DNA from: Thalassia testudinum
Taxonomy: Eukaryota > Streptophyta > Magnoliopsida > Alismatales > Hydrocharitaceae
Direction: 5' to 3'
DNA length: 64,000 bases
Assembly (NCBI GenBank): GCA_037157565.1
Contig: JAZHRO010000056.1
Location: forward strand, 31,619,501-31,683,500
The position numbers were made by a program, and so were the translations under genes. The notes beneath the pieces are model-generated. The model ran no database searches and was not told where the DNA came from. It saw only the letters and a list, made by a program, of their open reading frames with translations. Shown here piece after piece: positions 44,980 to 55,157 of this stretch. How positions within the stretch are numbered: position 1 is the first letter of the stretch; each line of letters begins with the position of its first letter.

Positions 44980-47900
44980 TGTTATCTTTCTCAACACAAT
45001 TAATTAAGTTAATTGTGCTTAATTATGTGCAGAAGAAAGTAACTTAGGTCAACTTGAATTTGTGTCGATTAAGTAGTATAGGGTCAAGTTAACCTAATAT
45101 TTTAGATTTTATTACTTTTAACTGGTTGAGTCCAGGTCGTTTGCTGGGAGATATAACTTAATTAGAATTCACCATTAAATCTAAGCTACTATTGGAAAGT
45201 ATAATTAAATTTACTTTAAGAACATGAATTTTGCTTAATGATTTCTAATTAAAAGATATGCAAAATTACGTAAGGAAACACATTTGCACAAATGATTTTC
45301 TTTAACAAACAAGTAAACATGTTTATTTCTTTTTATTTACAAGAGATTAAGGCAAGAGAAAGTATTTCTAATGAAAATATGACTTATTACAACATTAAGC
45401 TCAAAAAGGAATAAATAAAATGCAAGAAAATAAACCATTATTTTTTTCTTCTTTGCCTTCAACCTCTTTCTTTCTCTTCTTCTTTTACCTTTCTCTTTCT
45501 CTCTTCCCTTTACTTTTCTTTTAATCTTTCTCTTAATCTTTTTCCTTAATCTTTCTCGAGCTCCTTTTATACATGTCTTCTTCTCTTTCTTTTCTTTCTT
45601 TCTTCTCTGCCTGTTATTTTTTTCTTTAGCCCTTATGCCTGTCTACCTTTCTTCTCCTTCTCTTCCTTTCCTTTGCTTCTCTCCCTTTCCTTTGCTTCTT
45701 CTCCTTCCCTTTTGAACCTTAGCATCCTTTCCTTCTGAACCCATGCAGACCTTCTGAACCAAACAGGTTAAACCATTTGAACCAAAAATTAGGTTTTTAA
45801 TTGGTGGCTTGGACCGGTCGGGGATACACAACACCCCTCTCAGGGTGGGACCTGACCCTACTAGGTCCAAGCCTGGTTTTATTTAGTTTTAGTTTATTTT
45901 CGGTTCGCATAGTCTCGAGACCATCCGACTCACGGCCTCCTAGGCCAATGCACATGCCCTCACAGGCCCACACTCGCACGCCCACAGGCGCACACACACC
46001 CAGGCACACGCACCGCACACGCCCACACACGCACCCAATGCTCATGTTCATTTCTTGCGCCCTGTGCTATCTATTGAGAAGCCTTAAACTCAAATCAGTT
46101 TTATACCCATGCGGCCGCTCCAATTCCACCGATGTGGGACTGTGTTTCCCCCTCCCAATCCGAACTTCAGATATGGATTCCAGCCAGCTCAAAGATCCAT
46201 TCCGAGTAAATGAAAGCTTGCTGGAAAGCTCTAAGGTTATTCTTCACGATTGGAGTATCAATTTGATACTCAGGGAAGGTTAATCTCTTCGATTTGAAGG
46301 GAAAAGGACCTAGGTTCACGACGGCTAATTTGGCCTGCAGAATGGAGTTTTGGATATAAGGTCCTGCAGGAGGTCTTTTGACTTCCAGACAAGGTGTTGA
46401 AGAGGTTCAGAGGTTAATTCTACAGCTGTTAGTGAAGGAAATGAGCTCTAAGGAGCTTCCGGAAGGAGTAGAAGCTAAAAAGCTTCTCCAAGGAACTTCA
46501 GAACTGTGATTCAAATTCTGAAAGGTCCAACAGACAACTAAAGTCCTATTTAATCAATTAAAACAACCCTTAGAGGTTATTAAGCCACTATCTGGGTAGA
46601 TTTTCCATTAAAATCTCATCATAAACCCATTGTCGTCAGTTTGGGTTCAAAAATAACCCAAACTGACAGAATTCAAATTCTAGCATAGAATCCATCAGAG
46701 CTCATCCAAATCTCATCTTAATTGTTTACAAACATCCAAGCAATAGATTAGACTCTTCAATTTGTCTGTTTGAATCCAAAATCCATAAATCTGACTTTAG
46801 GTTGACCATGGAGCCTTAAATTTTGACTTTCTGAATTTAACCACTTCAAATGAAATTAAAGCCTTAGATAACTCCTCTTTATTTTCAGGAATAGATTCAT
46901 ACCCTTAAAATGATGTTTCAATTAAGGTTCCTAGGGTTCCAGGCCTATCGCCTGAGCTTGTAGAGGGGTTTGTTCCTCAGGACAAACCAAAGTTTGTCAC
47001 AGTGATTAACTTTTATGGAAATGGTCTCAGGGAAAGTCTCTGAAGCTTTTAAACCTTTTAAACGAGACTTAACCCTAACTATCAGACATCTCCCACTCTG
47101 CCAAAGTTGGAGAAGATGAAGATCTAACAGAAGCTCCAAGCACTAAAACCTCAAATAAATTGCCTCAGCATGATTAGTGTAGTTCAAATTGATGATCTGG
47201 AGCTTCACACTGAGTTCCACAGGCTGAAGAGCTTGTTTGACTCGTTGAAGCTCCGATGAGTCCAGAGAAAGGCAAATATGTACAGATATTATGAAATTGT
47301 GCCATTAATGATTCAAAAAGCTTCCTGAGGTTACAGGGAACTTCAGGAACACATTAATTTTGTTAATTGTTCATTAAAGTGAAGATTAAACAGTGAATTC
47401 ACAGTAGACAAGTTTTGAGTGTAATTAGGCTCAGGACCTATTTTCCCACTCATTTGAGTGGAGAAAACAAGTCAAAAGATATTTACGATGGGTTATAGGT
47501 GAATAATTAATGATCTGAAATCCTCCTAAGCTGCCATTGACAGCGAGCTCAGGAGCTTAAATTAAATTGGGCATTTAAGTTATAGAGGGTAATTACTTAA
47601 ATTAAAGTGAGGATTAGGGCCCTTAGGTGATGGATAAGTGGTGGAGAGCCCTAGTGGAGGTGGAATAAGCTCAACCACTACTGCCATGGACAGCAGGAGT
47701 AGTTGGTGGAGGTGGATGTGGTTTAGATGATTAGATGATCAATTCAGTAATTAAAGATGATAGAAATGTTCATGAAAGGTTTAGGAAGGTGAACGATGAC
47801 TAAAAAGACAAGAAATTACTCCTGACAAGCTCAAGGAGCTCGTCGGAGCTGAGGAAGATGAATGTGAAACTAACATTACAACTATCTAATCTACCTAACT

Positions 47901-49008
47901 AACTATCCTAACTAATCTACTTACCTAACCTACTATTACTTAGACGAAGGGGGTAGGAGATCTCCGTCGATGGCCCTTAATGGAGGAGGAAATCAGAGGC
48001 TGAAGGAAGAAGTCTGGTGGGCGTTTGTGAAGTGAAGCAGGGGAGCTCCTAGTCAGCACTACGTCGGAGGACTTGGCTAACGTCGGTGGAGATCTAGAGC
48101 GATCAAAGATGGATGGAGGAAGACGAATGAAGCAAAGGAAGGTTGCCGGAGTTTGAAAGGAATAGCCTATCGGTTAGCTTAGTGAAGAAGTGGGAAGGGA
48201 GCTAACTTGGTGAAATCGAGGGTGTGGAGGGGTATTTATAGGTGGCGGCAGCTGAGAAGGAGGTTGAATCTGGATGAAGAAAAGGCTAGGAGTGGAGTAA
48301 CCACCGGCGTCTTCTCAGACACCGATGAGGTTATCTCCAACCCTAAAATGGGATTATAGCTTCATCCAGACCGGTGGATGAAAAGGAGATGGTGAGCACA
48401 AGCTCCAGGAGCTTGGAGAGGAAGGAATGACGTTAGATGTGCGGTGATCTGACGATGGATGCACCTCCTGTCGTCAGCCGTCCAGAAGGCTGAAGAAGGA
48501 AAGAAGAAGTTTTAGGGACTTATTCGTAGTGAAAGTTGAGGACCTAAATGAATAATAAGGACCTGATTGAAATAAAATATAAGGACTAAAATGTAAACTC
48601 AGGCTTTCAAGGTTTATTTTAATTTAAATCTTTTTCAACTTTTTATATATGATTATAAATAAGATAATTATTTTATTTAGACCTTGAATTTATATTTTTT
48701 ACCTTTTTAGATTAATTTATTTAATTGAGTAATGTTACTTAAGTTATTACATACTTAGGTATAAATTATACTTAAGCTATTTAGCACATTAATTAGATAA
48801 ATTATTGATAATATTTCGAGTCCAATTATTAATTAAATTATTAGTAATAATAATTGGATGATAATATAGCATTTTTAACTTATTTTAAGGTCATTTACTA
48901 TTTGTCCCTTATTTAATAATTAACCCATATATTTACATATTTCTAGCTAATTAACTAGGAAGACTACTTAATTAGGGGTAATTAGAGACCATGATGAGCT
49001 TCTCATCA
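44980..49008 (-). repeat. Solo LTR I (4.0 kb)
   Basis: Starts TGTTATC at 44980 and ends ...TTCTCATCA at 49008. The minus-strand tip TGATGAGAAGCTCATCATGG is a GATGAG/CTCATC hairpin, and the minus-end motif (GAGTCCAGGTCGTTTGCTGG in plus) is at 45127-45146. H 3' UTR continues on both sides, so no internal region is present. The 5-bp flanks (CTGGT and TTTGG, or CCTGG and TTTGG with a one-base shift) do not match exactly, so the limits are less certain. It has a pyrimidine-rich stretch at 45440-45720 (purine-rich on its own strand), a CA-rich stretch at 45950-46035, and a USE-TATA unit at 46099-46140. No gene is supported. Confidence 0.7.
46099..46140 (-). promoter_or_regulatory. USE plus TATA, U6-type spacing (LTR I)
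   Basis: On the minus strand GTCCCACATCG (46130-46140), 24 nt, TATAAAA (46099-46105). It is the cleanest unit in the window. The GCCTCAG box is absent. A start would be expected near 46075. Confidence 0.65.
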
Positions 49009-50225
49009 TTTGGCAATCGATGCTTCGAGATAGCAGCACCCATGGTAACCCTCAGAACCCTGGCTTTCGAGATAATCCCGCCCATGGCATTCTGTAGTTA
49101 AATTCAGATCCTGGCAATCGACATTTCGTGATAATGCCACCCATGGCATCTAAACAAGCACAAGGTGCTTACATGCCCTCGATAGGATATTTAGATATGC
49201 TAGGTGACAAGCATCGAGTCGATGATATGTTATTGCACATCTTCGAGGGGACTTTCTCACCTCTCCGTGCTAGGAACTCAACCAAATCAACTTGTTGATC
49301 AGCCACTCCTAATCTTGATAACTTTTTCAAAACAGATTTAACGCATTTGTGTGATTTTGATACTTAAGCTCACTGAACCAGACTGTGTGTGGATTGGGGT
49401 GCTTAGGTTACTAAGTCCCGCAAACTAGAGGTCAGTTAATGAGGCCGAATAATCCCTAAGCCTTAGACCTAATACTTAAGCTTTGCATTTTCCCCAACCT
49501 CTTGAGGAATATCCAGATCTTAGTGAATACTTGAATTTTTAAGCCTAGAATTGCAACCCAAGTGGCCTAAGATCAGTGTTCATACTAATCTCTTTTGTCT
49601 CTTAGCACTTTTTGTCTTTCATTTTCTTTGTTTTTTGATTTAATCTAGAACTAAGTCAATTCCTTAATCTTTTACTAATGACTATCTCTTTTTCTTTTCT
49701 TTTCAAATTGTGCTCCTTTTTGACATTTTTATCTCCTCCCCTTTTCCCCTAAAAAGTGATATGTAATCAATTCACTCAAAATTTCCTCCCTTCTCCTATT
49801 TTTGTTCTTTCTTCAAAAAATTTTATTTTTTTGATTTTTAGAATATGTGATTTTTTTTATGAAAACATTTCTTGTGAAGTGATTTTCACAGCATTTTGCA
49901 CTTTAATACCCCCCATGCCTACGATTTGCAATGTCCTCATTGTAAATTAGGTGGGTTCGAGTTCATCTTAGATCGTACATTAGAACGGGTTTTGTATGGG
50001 TGGGTAGGTCGAGGTGACCACTGCGGACGATTTCAAGCTCAAGTATGGGTACCTGAGGTGGAGTCGGCTATTCTAATGGATGAACCTTAAAGTGAAATAT
50101 GACTTCAGCATAAGATGTGTCAAGAAGGGTTTTAGGTTTTTTGAAAAGGATGACGGGTTACCTCCCATTAAGCTCTGATTTTAACACCATCAGTCGGGCA
50201 TAATGAGCTCAGGGAGAATGGAGAT
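49009..50225 (-). other. Element H: 3' UTR, inner part
   Basis: Continues the CCATGG array (49009-49150), then CCTCAAGAGGTTGGGGAA (minus) near 49496. The internal PPT-like module has ACAATGAGGACATTG and GTAGGCATGGGGGG at 49908-49945, and a GGGAGGTAACCC module is near 50156-50172. No gene is supported. Confidence 0.7.
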
Positions 50226-51561
50226 CAAACGATACCTCAGCCCTATTCGTAAAGGTGAGTTCAATGAACGGCTTAAGTCGCTGACCATTCAAAACAAAGG
50301 GTTCTGAATCAAGGCTAGGTTGACTAATTTCAATAGCTCCATTTGCAAAGATTCTTCTCAGCAAGAATGGTCCTATCCATTTTGATCTGAGTTTTCCTGG
50401 GAAAAGTTTGAGTTTGGCACCAAAGAGTAGAACCTTTTAACCAGGGTGGAAAGATTTTCATATAATGTGCCTGTCATGGAAGGCCCTAGCCTACTCTTTA
50501 TAGATACACGAGTTCTCATACGCATCATTGCACTACTCCTCGATCTCGCTTAATTGCAACTGACGGTGTATTCCAACCTTCATTAGATCCAGATTGCACT
50601 TCTGTACTGCCCAATAAGCCTTGTGCTCCATCTCAACGAGAAGGTGACATGCCTTACCGTACACTAATAGGAAGGGAGACAAGCCTAATTGTGTTTTTTG
50701 GGCAGTCCTATAGGCCCACAAGGCTTCTGGAAAGCGAGTAGACCAATCTTTTCTATCAGGCCAAACAGTGACCTGAAAGATCTTCTTGATCTCTCAATTC
50801 GACAATTCTGCCAATCCATTAGTCTGGGGGTGGTAAAGAGTCGAGATACAATGTGACACCCCATACTTTTTCATCAGGGACTAGAAGTGCATATTGGTGA
50901 AATGAGACCCGCCATCGCTGATGATGGCCCTAGGAACCCCAAATCTGGTAAAGATACTCTCCTGGATAAATCGAAGGACAACTTTGTGATCACTAGTTCT
51001 CGTGGGGACGGCTTCGATCCATTTAGAGACATAATCACAGTGAGTAGAATGTATTCAAAGATGTTAGATTCGAGAAAGGGTCCCATGAAATCAACTCCCC
51101 ATATGTCAAAGATTCGCACACAATAATCGGGTTCAAGGGCATCATATCCCGCAGGCCCATGTTGTTGAGGGTCTGACAACGAGTGCATGCCCTACAATAT
51201 GTCTGTGCATCTTTGAACAAAGTAGGCCAAAAGAACCCACATTGGAGAATTTTCGCTGCAGTTTTACACCTAGAGAAATGGCCACCGCAGGCCTGGTCGT
51301 GACAGAATGACATTACGTCATTGACCTTGTCGTCAGGAGTGCATCTCCGGATTGCCTGATCATTGCCAATGTCGAAGAGGTATGGTTTCTCCCAAATATC
51401 GTACTTGGCCTCGGTAGTCAATTTGTCCCACCTGGAATTCGGCCAATCTAGCGGAACTTTCCCCGTAACCAAGTAGTTTACAATATCAGCAAACCATAGG
51501 AGATTATGAATGGCTAGTAGGTGCTCATCCAGAAAAATGCTTGGTGATTGGACCAGACGAG
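50226..51561 (-). pseudogene. Element H: decayed pol (integrase)
   Basis: Minus-strand frames encode the stretch after RNase H ([18 protein letters not shown]), a zinc-binding HHCC domain (FCHDQACGGHF, then CRACTRCQ), and the start of the core (DIWGVDFMGPF). Further down come the region equivalent to [12 protein letters not shown] in M (here WAYRTAQKTQLG) and the C-terminal end. Frameshifts and stops near 51035, 50870 and 50780 separate these. It is cut at 51561 by LTR J, so RT and RNase H lie outside the window. It resembles B and M pol closely and is inactive. Confidence 0.85.
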
Positions 51562-52045
51562 TGCTCAGCACATAATTCACGTTTTAAAAGTTGTTTCTTG
51601 CAGTATAGCACAAAAACATGTCGACAAATAAATTTATAAAACTCCGGTGAGTACCGGGTCATTCGTAGGGAGGCAATCTCAATTTCTAACAGAAGCTTTT
51701 CAGAAAACCAGTTCTGTAGGTATTTATACATGTATATATATATAAAGAGCAGATATCAAGCATTAAGAATATCAGAATTTTATTGCATTCATAAACATTT
51801 TTCAAAGTAGAAAGTACTATGCTAAAGTGAGAGAGAGTAGATAGATAGAAGGAGAGGGAGATAAAGAGATAGAGAGAGATAGAAAGTGCAAAGAAATGAT
51901 GTCACCTATGAGATGCTTATGTGAGATGCGGCAACACCTTAGATCTAGAGCATTGGGACGAAGTTGCAGAGGGACGAAGAATTGTAGAGAAGATGGTAGA
52001 AGGGATCTGGAGTTGATGGGAGAGAGATTCTAAGTTGATGCCTTC
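51562..52045 (-). repeat. LTR J, left part
   Basis: Starts TGCTCAGCACATAATTC inside H pol (ACGAG precedes). The end motif ACCGGGTCATTCGTAGGGAG lies near 51655. It has a GA/GATA-rich stretch at 51822-51890. It is cut by element M at 52046. The LTR resumes at 63684 after the CCTTC duplication. Confidence 0.75.
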
Positions 52046-53915
52046 TGATTAGCCCATAGTTGTGGGCTATTTAAGTATTTAAGTGCCTACACATTAGGTT
52101 AATTCTAACATTTATTTAGTATAAATTAGGATGTAAATAGATTAATTCATAGTTTTAATCTAATTACATAATCCATACATTGCATTCATATCTTAAGTGC
52201 ATTTAGAATTAGCTTAAAATAGCATTCATCTAATTTGATAACCAATTAGGTATATTATTTTTATTAACATAGAAGTTGAGGGTCTATACATAAATAACCC
52301 TAATATTTTAATAATATTTTCTTTATTCGTCTTCTTTCAGAACGGCTGGCTGCCGCTCCAACACCCGGGTGATGCAGTGAAGGAGCCATTCAAGGGGGAG
52401 CGGATACGGTGGATCTGGTCGGCCGCTGATTTCAAATTTGTTCAGGCCACTACAAAAGGAGCACTGAGGCAGCCGAGCTCAGAAGGCCTCCGCCACCGAC
52501 CCACCACTGTGCAGAGAGAACCTCTCTCTTCCACTCCACACTGCCGGCCTCTACCGTGGCGGCGAGTCTCCACCACCGTGGGCGTGTGGTGTGACAGGCC
52601 ACACCGCCATCCGGAGCTCGCCCGCATTACCGTGAGCACCTTAGCGTGCAACTCCCTCGCCGTCATCGCCGACCACCGTCACCAACCTACTGATTCAGCC
52701 ACCCTCTCAGTAACTTAAGACGTCTGGGGAATTTCCCAGGCGTCTGAAGTTACCCGCTCACTTCACCGCACACGCCTTCCCGCACCTGCACCTGCAGACC
52801 CCTTCCCGCACCTGCAGAACCTTCAGTGCACCCACGTCCGTCAACCTTCAGCTCAAACGCGCCTCAACTCTCCAACAGCCACGCCTCCGCTCAACAGCCT
52901 GCAGAACCTTCAGCGCACCCACGCCTGCGCCCTCCACCGCTCACCGGCTGCAGACCTACGCACGCCTGCAGATCAGCACAACCGAGCACGCCTCCTCCCG
53001 CGCCTGCCGCTTGCAAGCGCCATTCACTCGCGACTGCAGAGTCCTTCGCCCACGCGCCTGCACCCTCCAACAGCGCCTGCAGTCCACGCCGTTCACCACT
53101 GCGCCTGCAAAACCGCCAGCAACCGACCTCTGCAGACCCTCTGCCCACGCCAGCTTCCACCGCACACGCCAACAGCCTGCAGACCACCGCGCAAGCGCCC
53201 TCCTGCAGACCACCGCCCGCGCACAACTGCGCGCCCTCCGCAGACCCTCCGCGTGCCCACGCACAACCGCCTGCAGACCGCCCAACCGACCACCGCGCAA
53301 GCCAGCCGCACACGCCAGCCGTAGCAGTGCCCACGGCAGCGGCAGCAGCCACCCCCGCAGCAGCAACAGGCGGCGGACTTCACGCCAACAGGCTGCGCAA
53401 GCTGCCGGCTGCAGCACCTCCGCCGGAGCTCGTCCGGCCACCTCCGACCGCCGCGCGACTCTCCACCACCACCGATTCGAAGCCCTTGATCCAAGGGACC
53501 TCCTCCGAGCTTCCCGCGCCCGGCCATCGGCTCCTCGTCGCGCAAGACAACGGGGAAAAATTCCCCTGTTTTGCTACAGTAAACGTTAATTAAAATTTAC
53601 ATTTTCTGCCATTGCCACATTTTAATCATATTCTATTCACTCTGCATTGCGTAAAATATCCTGTAGTTTCTCATAATTGCCATTTCAGCATTGTTTCTTG
53701 CTTAAACCTTAATCTAAAGGCAATCTTGGCTTGGTTCTTGTCCAAATTGACTACGAACAAACATTTTTAAGTGGCACGAATTTTAATACGTTATTGCCTC
53801 CCTGTGGATACGACCCGCTCCTCTGCGAGTGGTTATTTCTTATTAAAAATTGATTAGTCGATTTTTCCACCACATTAAACTACAAACGACTTAAAAGCGA
53901 AAGATCAAACGGTCA
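52046..53915 (+). repeat. Element M: 5' LTR
   Basis: Starts TGATTAGCCCATAGTTGTGG, with a perfect TAGCCCA/TGGGCTA hairpin at the tip, and ends ...ACGGTCA. The first 280 bp are A/T-rich. 52760-53560 is very GC-rich with many CCTGCAGA words. A long inverted repeat is at 52714-52749. The end motif is CCTCCCTGTGGATACGACCC near 53798. Open frames in the GC-rich part (52826-53593 and others) occur in several frames on both strands and are not supported as genes. Confidence 0.95.
52714..52749 (+). repeat. Inverted repeat in M 5' LTR
   Basis: Arms CTTAAGACGTCTGGG and CCCAGGCGTCTGAAG with loop GAATTT. In the 3' LTR (62482-62517) the second arm is CCCAGACGTCTGAAG, leaving one mismatch in 15. Confidence 0.8.
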
Positions 53916-53917
53916 AA

Positions 53918-53935
53918 TGGCGCCGTTGCCGCGGA
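53918..53935 (+). other. Element M: primer-binding site (tRNA-Asp)
   Basis: TGGCGCCGTTGCCGCGGA has one mismatch to the tRNA-Asp PBS and starts 2 nt after the LTR. Confidence 0.9.
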
Positions 53936-55157
53936 GGCAACAGACGCAATAATTTTGCCTAATTTTATTTTCATTATTTGTCAATTGCACAGAGATTTGA
54001 CCATCTATTATTTTCTTTTCTGTGCGAGAAATTTTGTGCAAGAATCAGCCACTGTGAGAGGCGACCCTTGACGTCGCCCGACGAGAAGTGGACAAGCAAT
54101 TTTGAAAGGAGGAGAAGGACGAGGACGCGACGGACACCATTGTATTTAATCGCTAATTTAGTTAGAATAGAATTAAGACTGAAGACTTAATTTTTCATTA
54201 CAGTTAGTTTGAAACCCTTGTTCTGGGGCATATTTTGAGGGTTTGTTCCCTGATTTTGTTTTGGACCCGTGTTGGGTAATTTTTGGGAGCCAGTTCCCTT
54301 TTCTTTAGATTTAGGTTTAGTTTTTTTTATTATTTCTTTTATTTGCTTGTGCATAAGTAGTTCTAAAAAAAAATAGAAAAAGAAAAAAAATGAGCTGCCT
54401 GCTAGAAGTTGCCTGCCCTAGGACGAACCATTTAGGTCTGTATGAGCAGCCTCTAGATTTGCTTTTCTGCATTGCGTGCATTTTTGCATCGAAGATCGCT
54501 GGAGGCAAGGTACGCATTCTCTTACTTTGCATCCTATTTTTGATCACGCATTGCATTTGGGATTTAATGCGAAGACCACCTAATCTGTACTGAATAAATC
54601 TAACAAGTGGTCACATATTTTCTTTAGAAAAAGGACTAATTAAAGGAAGGACATTTTAAAAACCAAGGATTTGATTTTCGAACTTGACGTGCGATTCAAA
54701 GTTCAAAATCTTTGACGGTGTATGCACACTTATTTCACTTGCACCACGGCACGTTTCTAGACACTCCTTAGGTTTGGAAATACTAGGACAAGAGCAATCC
54801 TTTCGTTGGATTTTGAAGTGTTCGGAACTTGAGATCAAAGGTTTTGTAAATCCAAAGAGGGGGATACCCTGTCACCGATTTTTGGGGGTAGTTAAGGAGC
54901 ACCGCGAAAGCACAGCTTCAAAGGAAGGCTTAGGCCTACTTGCATCCCTCGATCTTCCGTCTTTGGATTTACTTGACCATTTGAGATTTAGGGAAGAACA
55001 CTTAAGCTCCAACTAGGTCTTTTTAGGCGAGCCGTAGGTCGACAATAGGCGCGTAAATTGATTGAACAAATTGTATTGTCACCTGCAATCTGACTTAAAA
55101 TCAAAAGCCTAAATCTGTAAAGACCAAACAAGTTCGTTTGAATTGTGTTTGTAGTGC
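53936..55157 (+). other. Element M: leader
   Basis: 1.2 kb between PBS and gag-pol. No supported ORF; the frame 54684-55016 has no recognisable content. An A/T-rich stretch lies at 54310-54390. It would hold the packaging signal, but none can be pinpointed by reading. Confidence 0.6.

Larger units (their letters stand above)
41784..51561 (-). mobile_element. Element H: decayed autonomous Athila-group element (3' half)
   Basis: H is on the minus strand: 3' LTR 41784-44537, PPT at 44538, 3' UTR 44553-44979 and 49009-50225, pol remnants 50226-51561. It is split by solo LTR I and then cut by LTR J at 51562. The 5' half lies outside the window. The left target bases are CTCAG. It is closely related in build to B and A. 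Confidence 0.85.

Noticed and set aside
45950..46035. CA-rich stretch that could be called a Z-DNA or microsatellite locus
   Set aside because: Imperfect, short and inside LTR I; the overlapping 160-codon frame (45801-46283) has no recognisable content.
44980..49008. LTR I as a complete element with its own internal region
   Set aside because: No PBS, PPT or coding region inside; H 3' UTR continues on both sides, so a solo LTR fits better even though the TSD is not exact.
49009..49150. CRISPR-like spaced repeats (CCATGG units)
   Set aside because: Three imperfect units only, in a plant retrotransposon 3' UTR; no CRISPR context.
52826..53593. 255-codon proline/alanine-rich open frame in the M 5' LTR (and its twin at 62588-63352)
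   Set aside because: Several other frames on both strands are also open in the same GC-rich block, the content is low-complexity, and it lies in an LTR; open frames are expected from composition.
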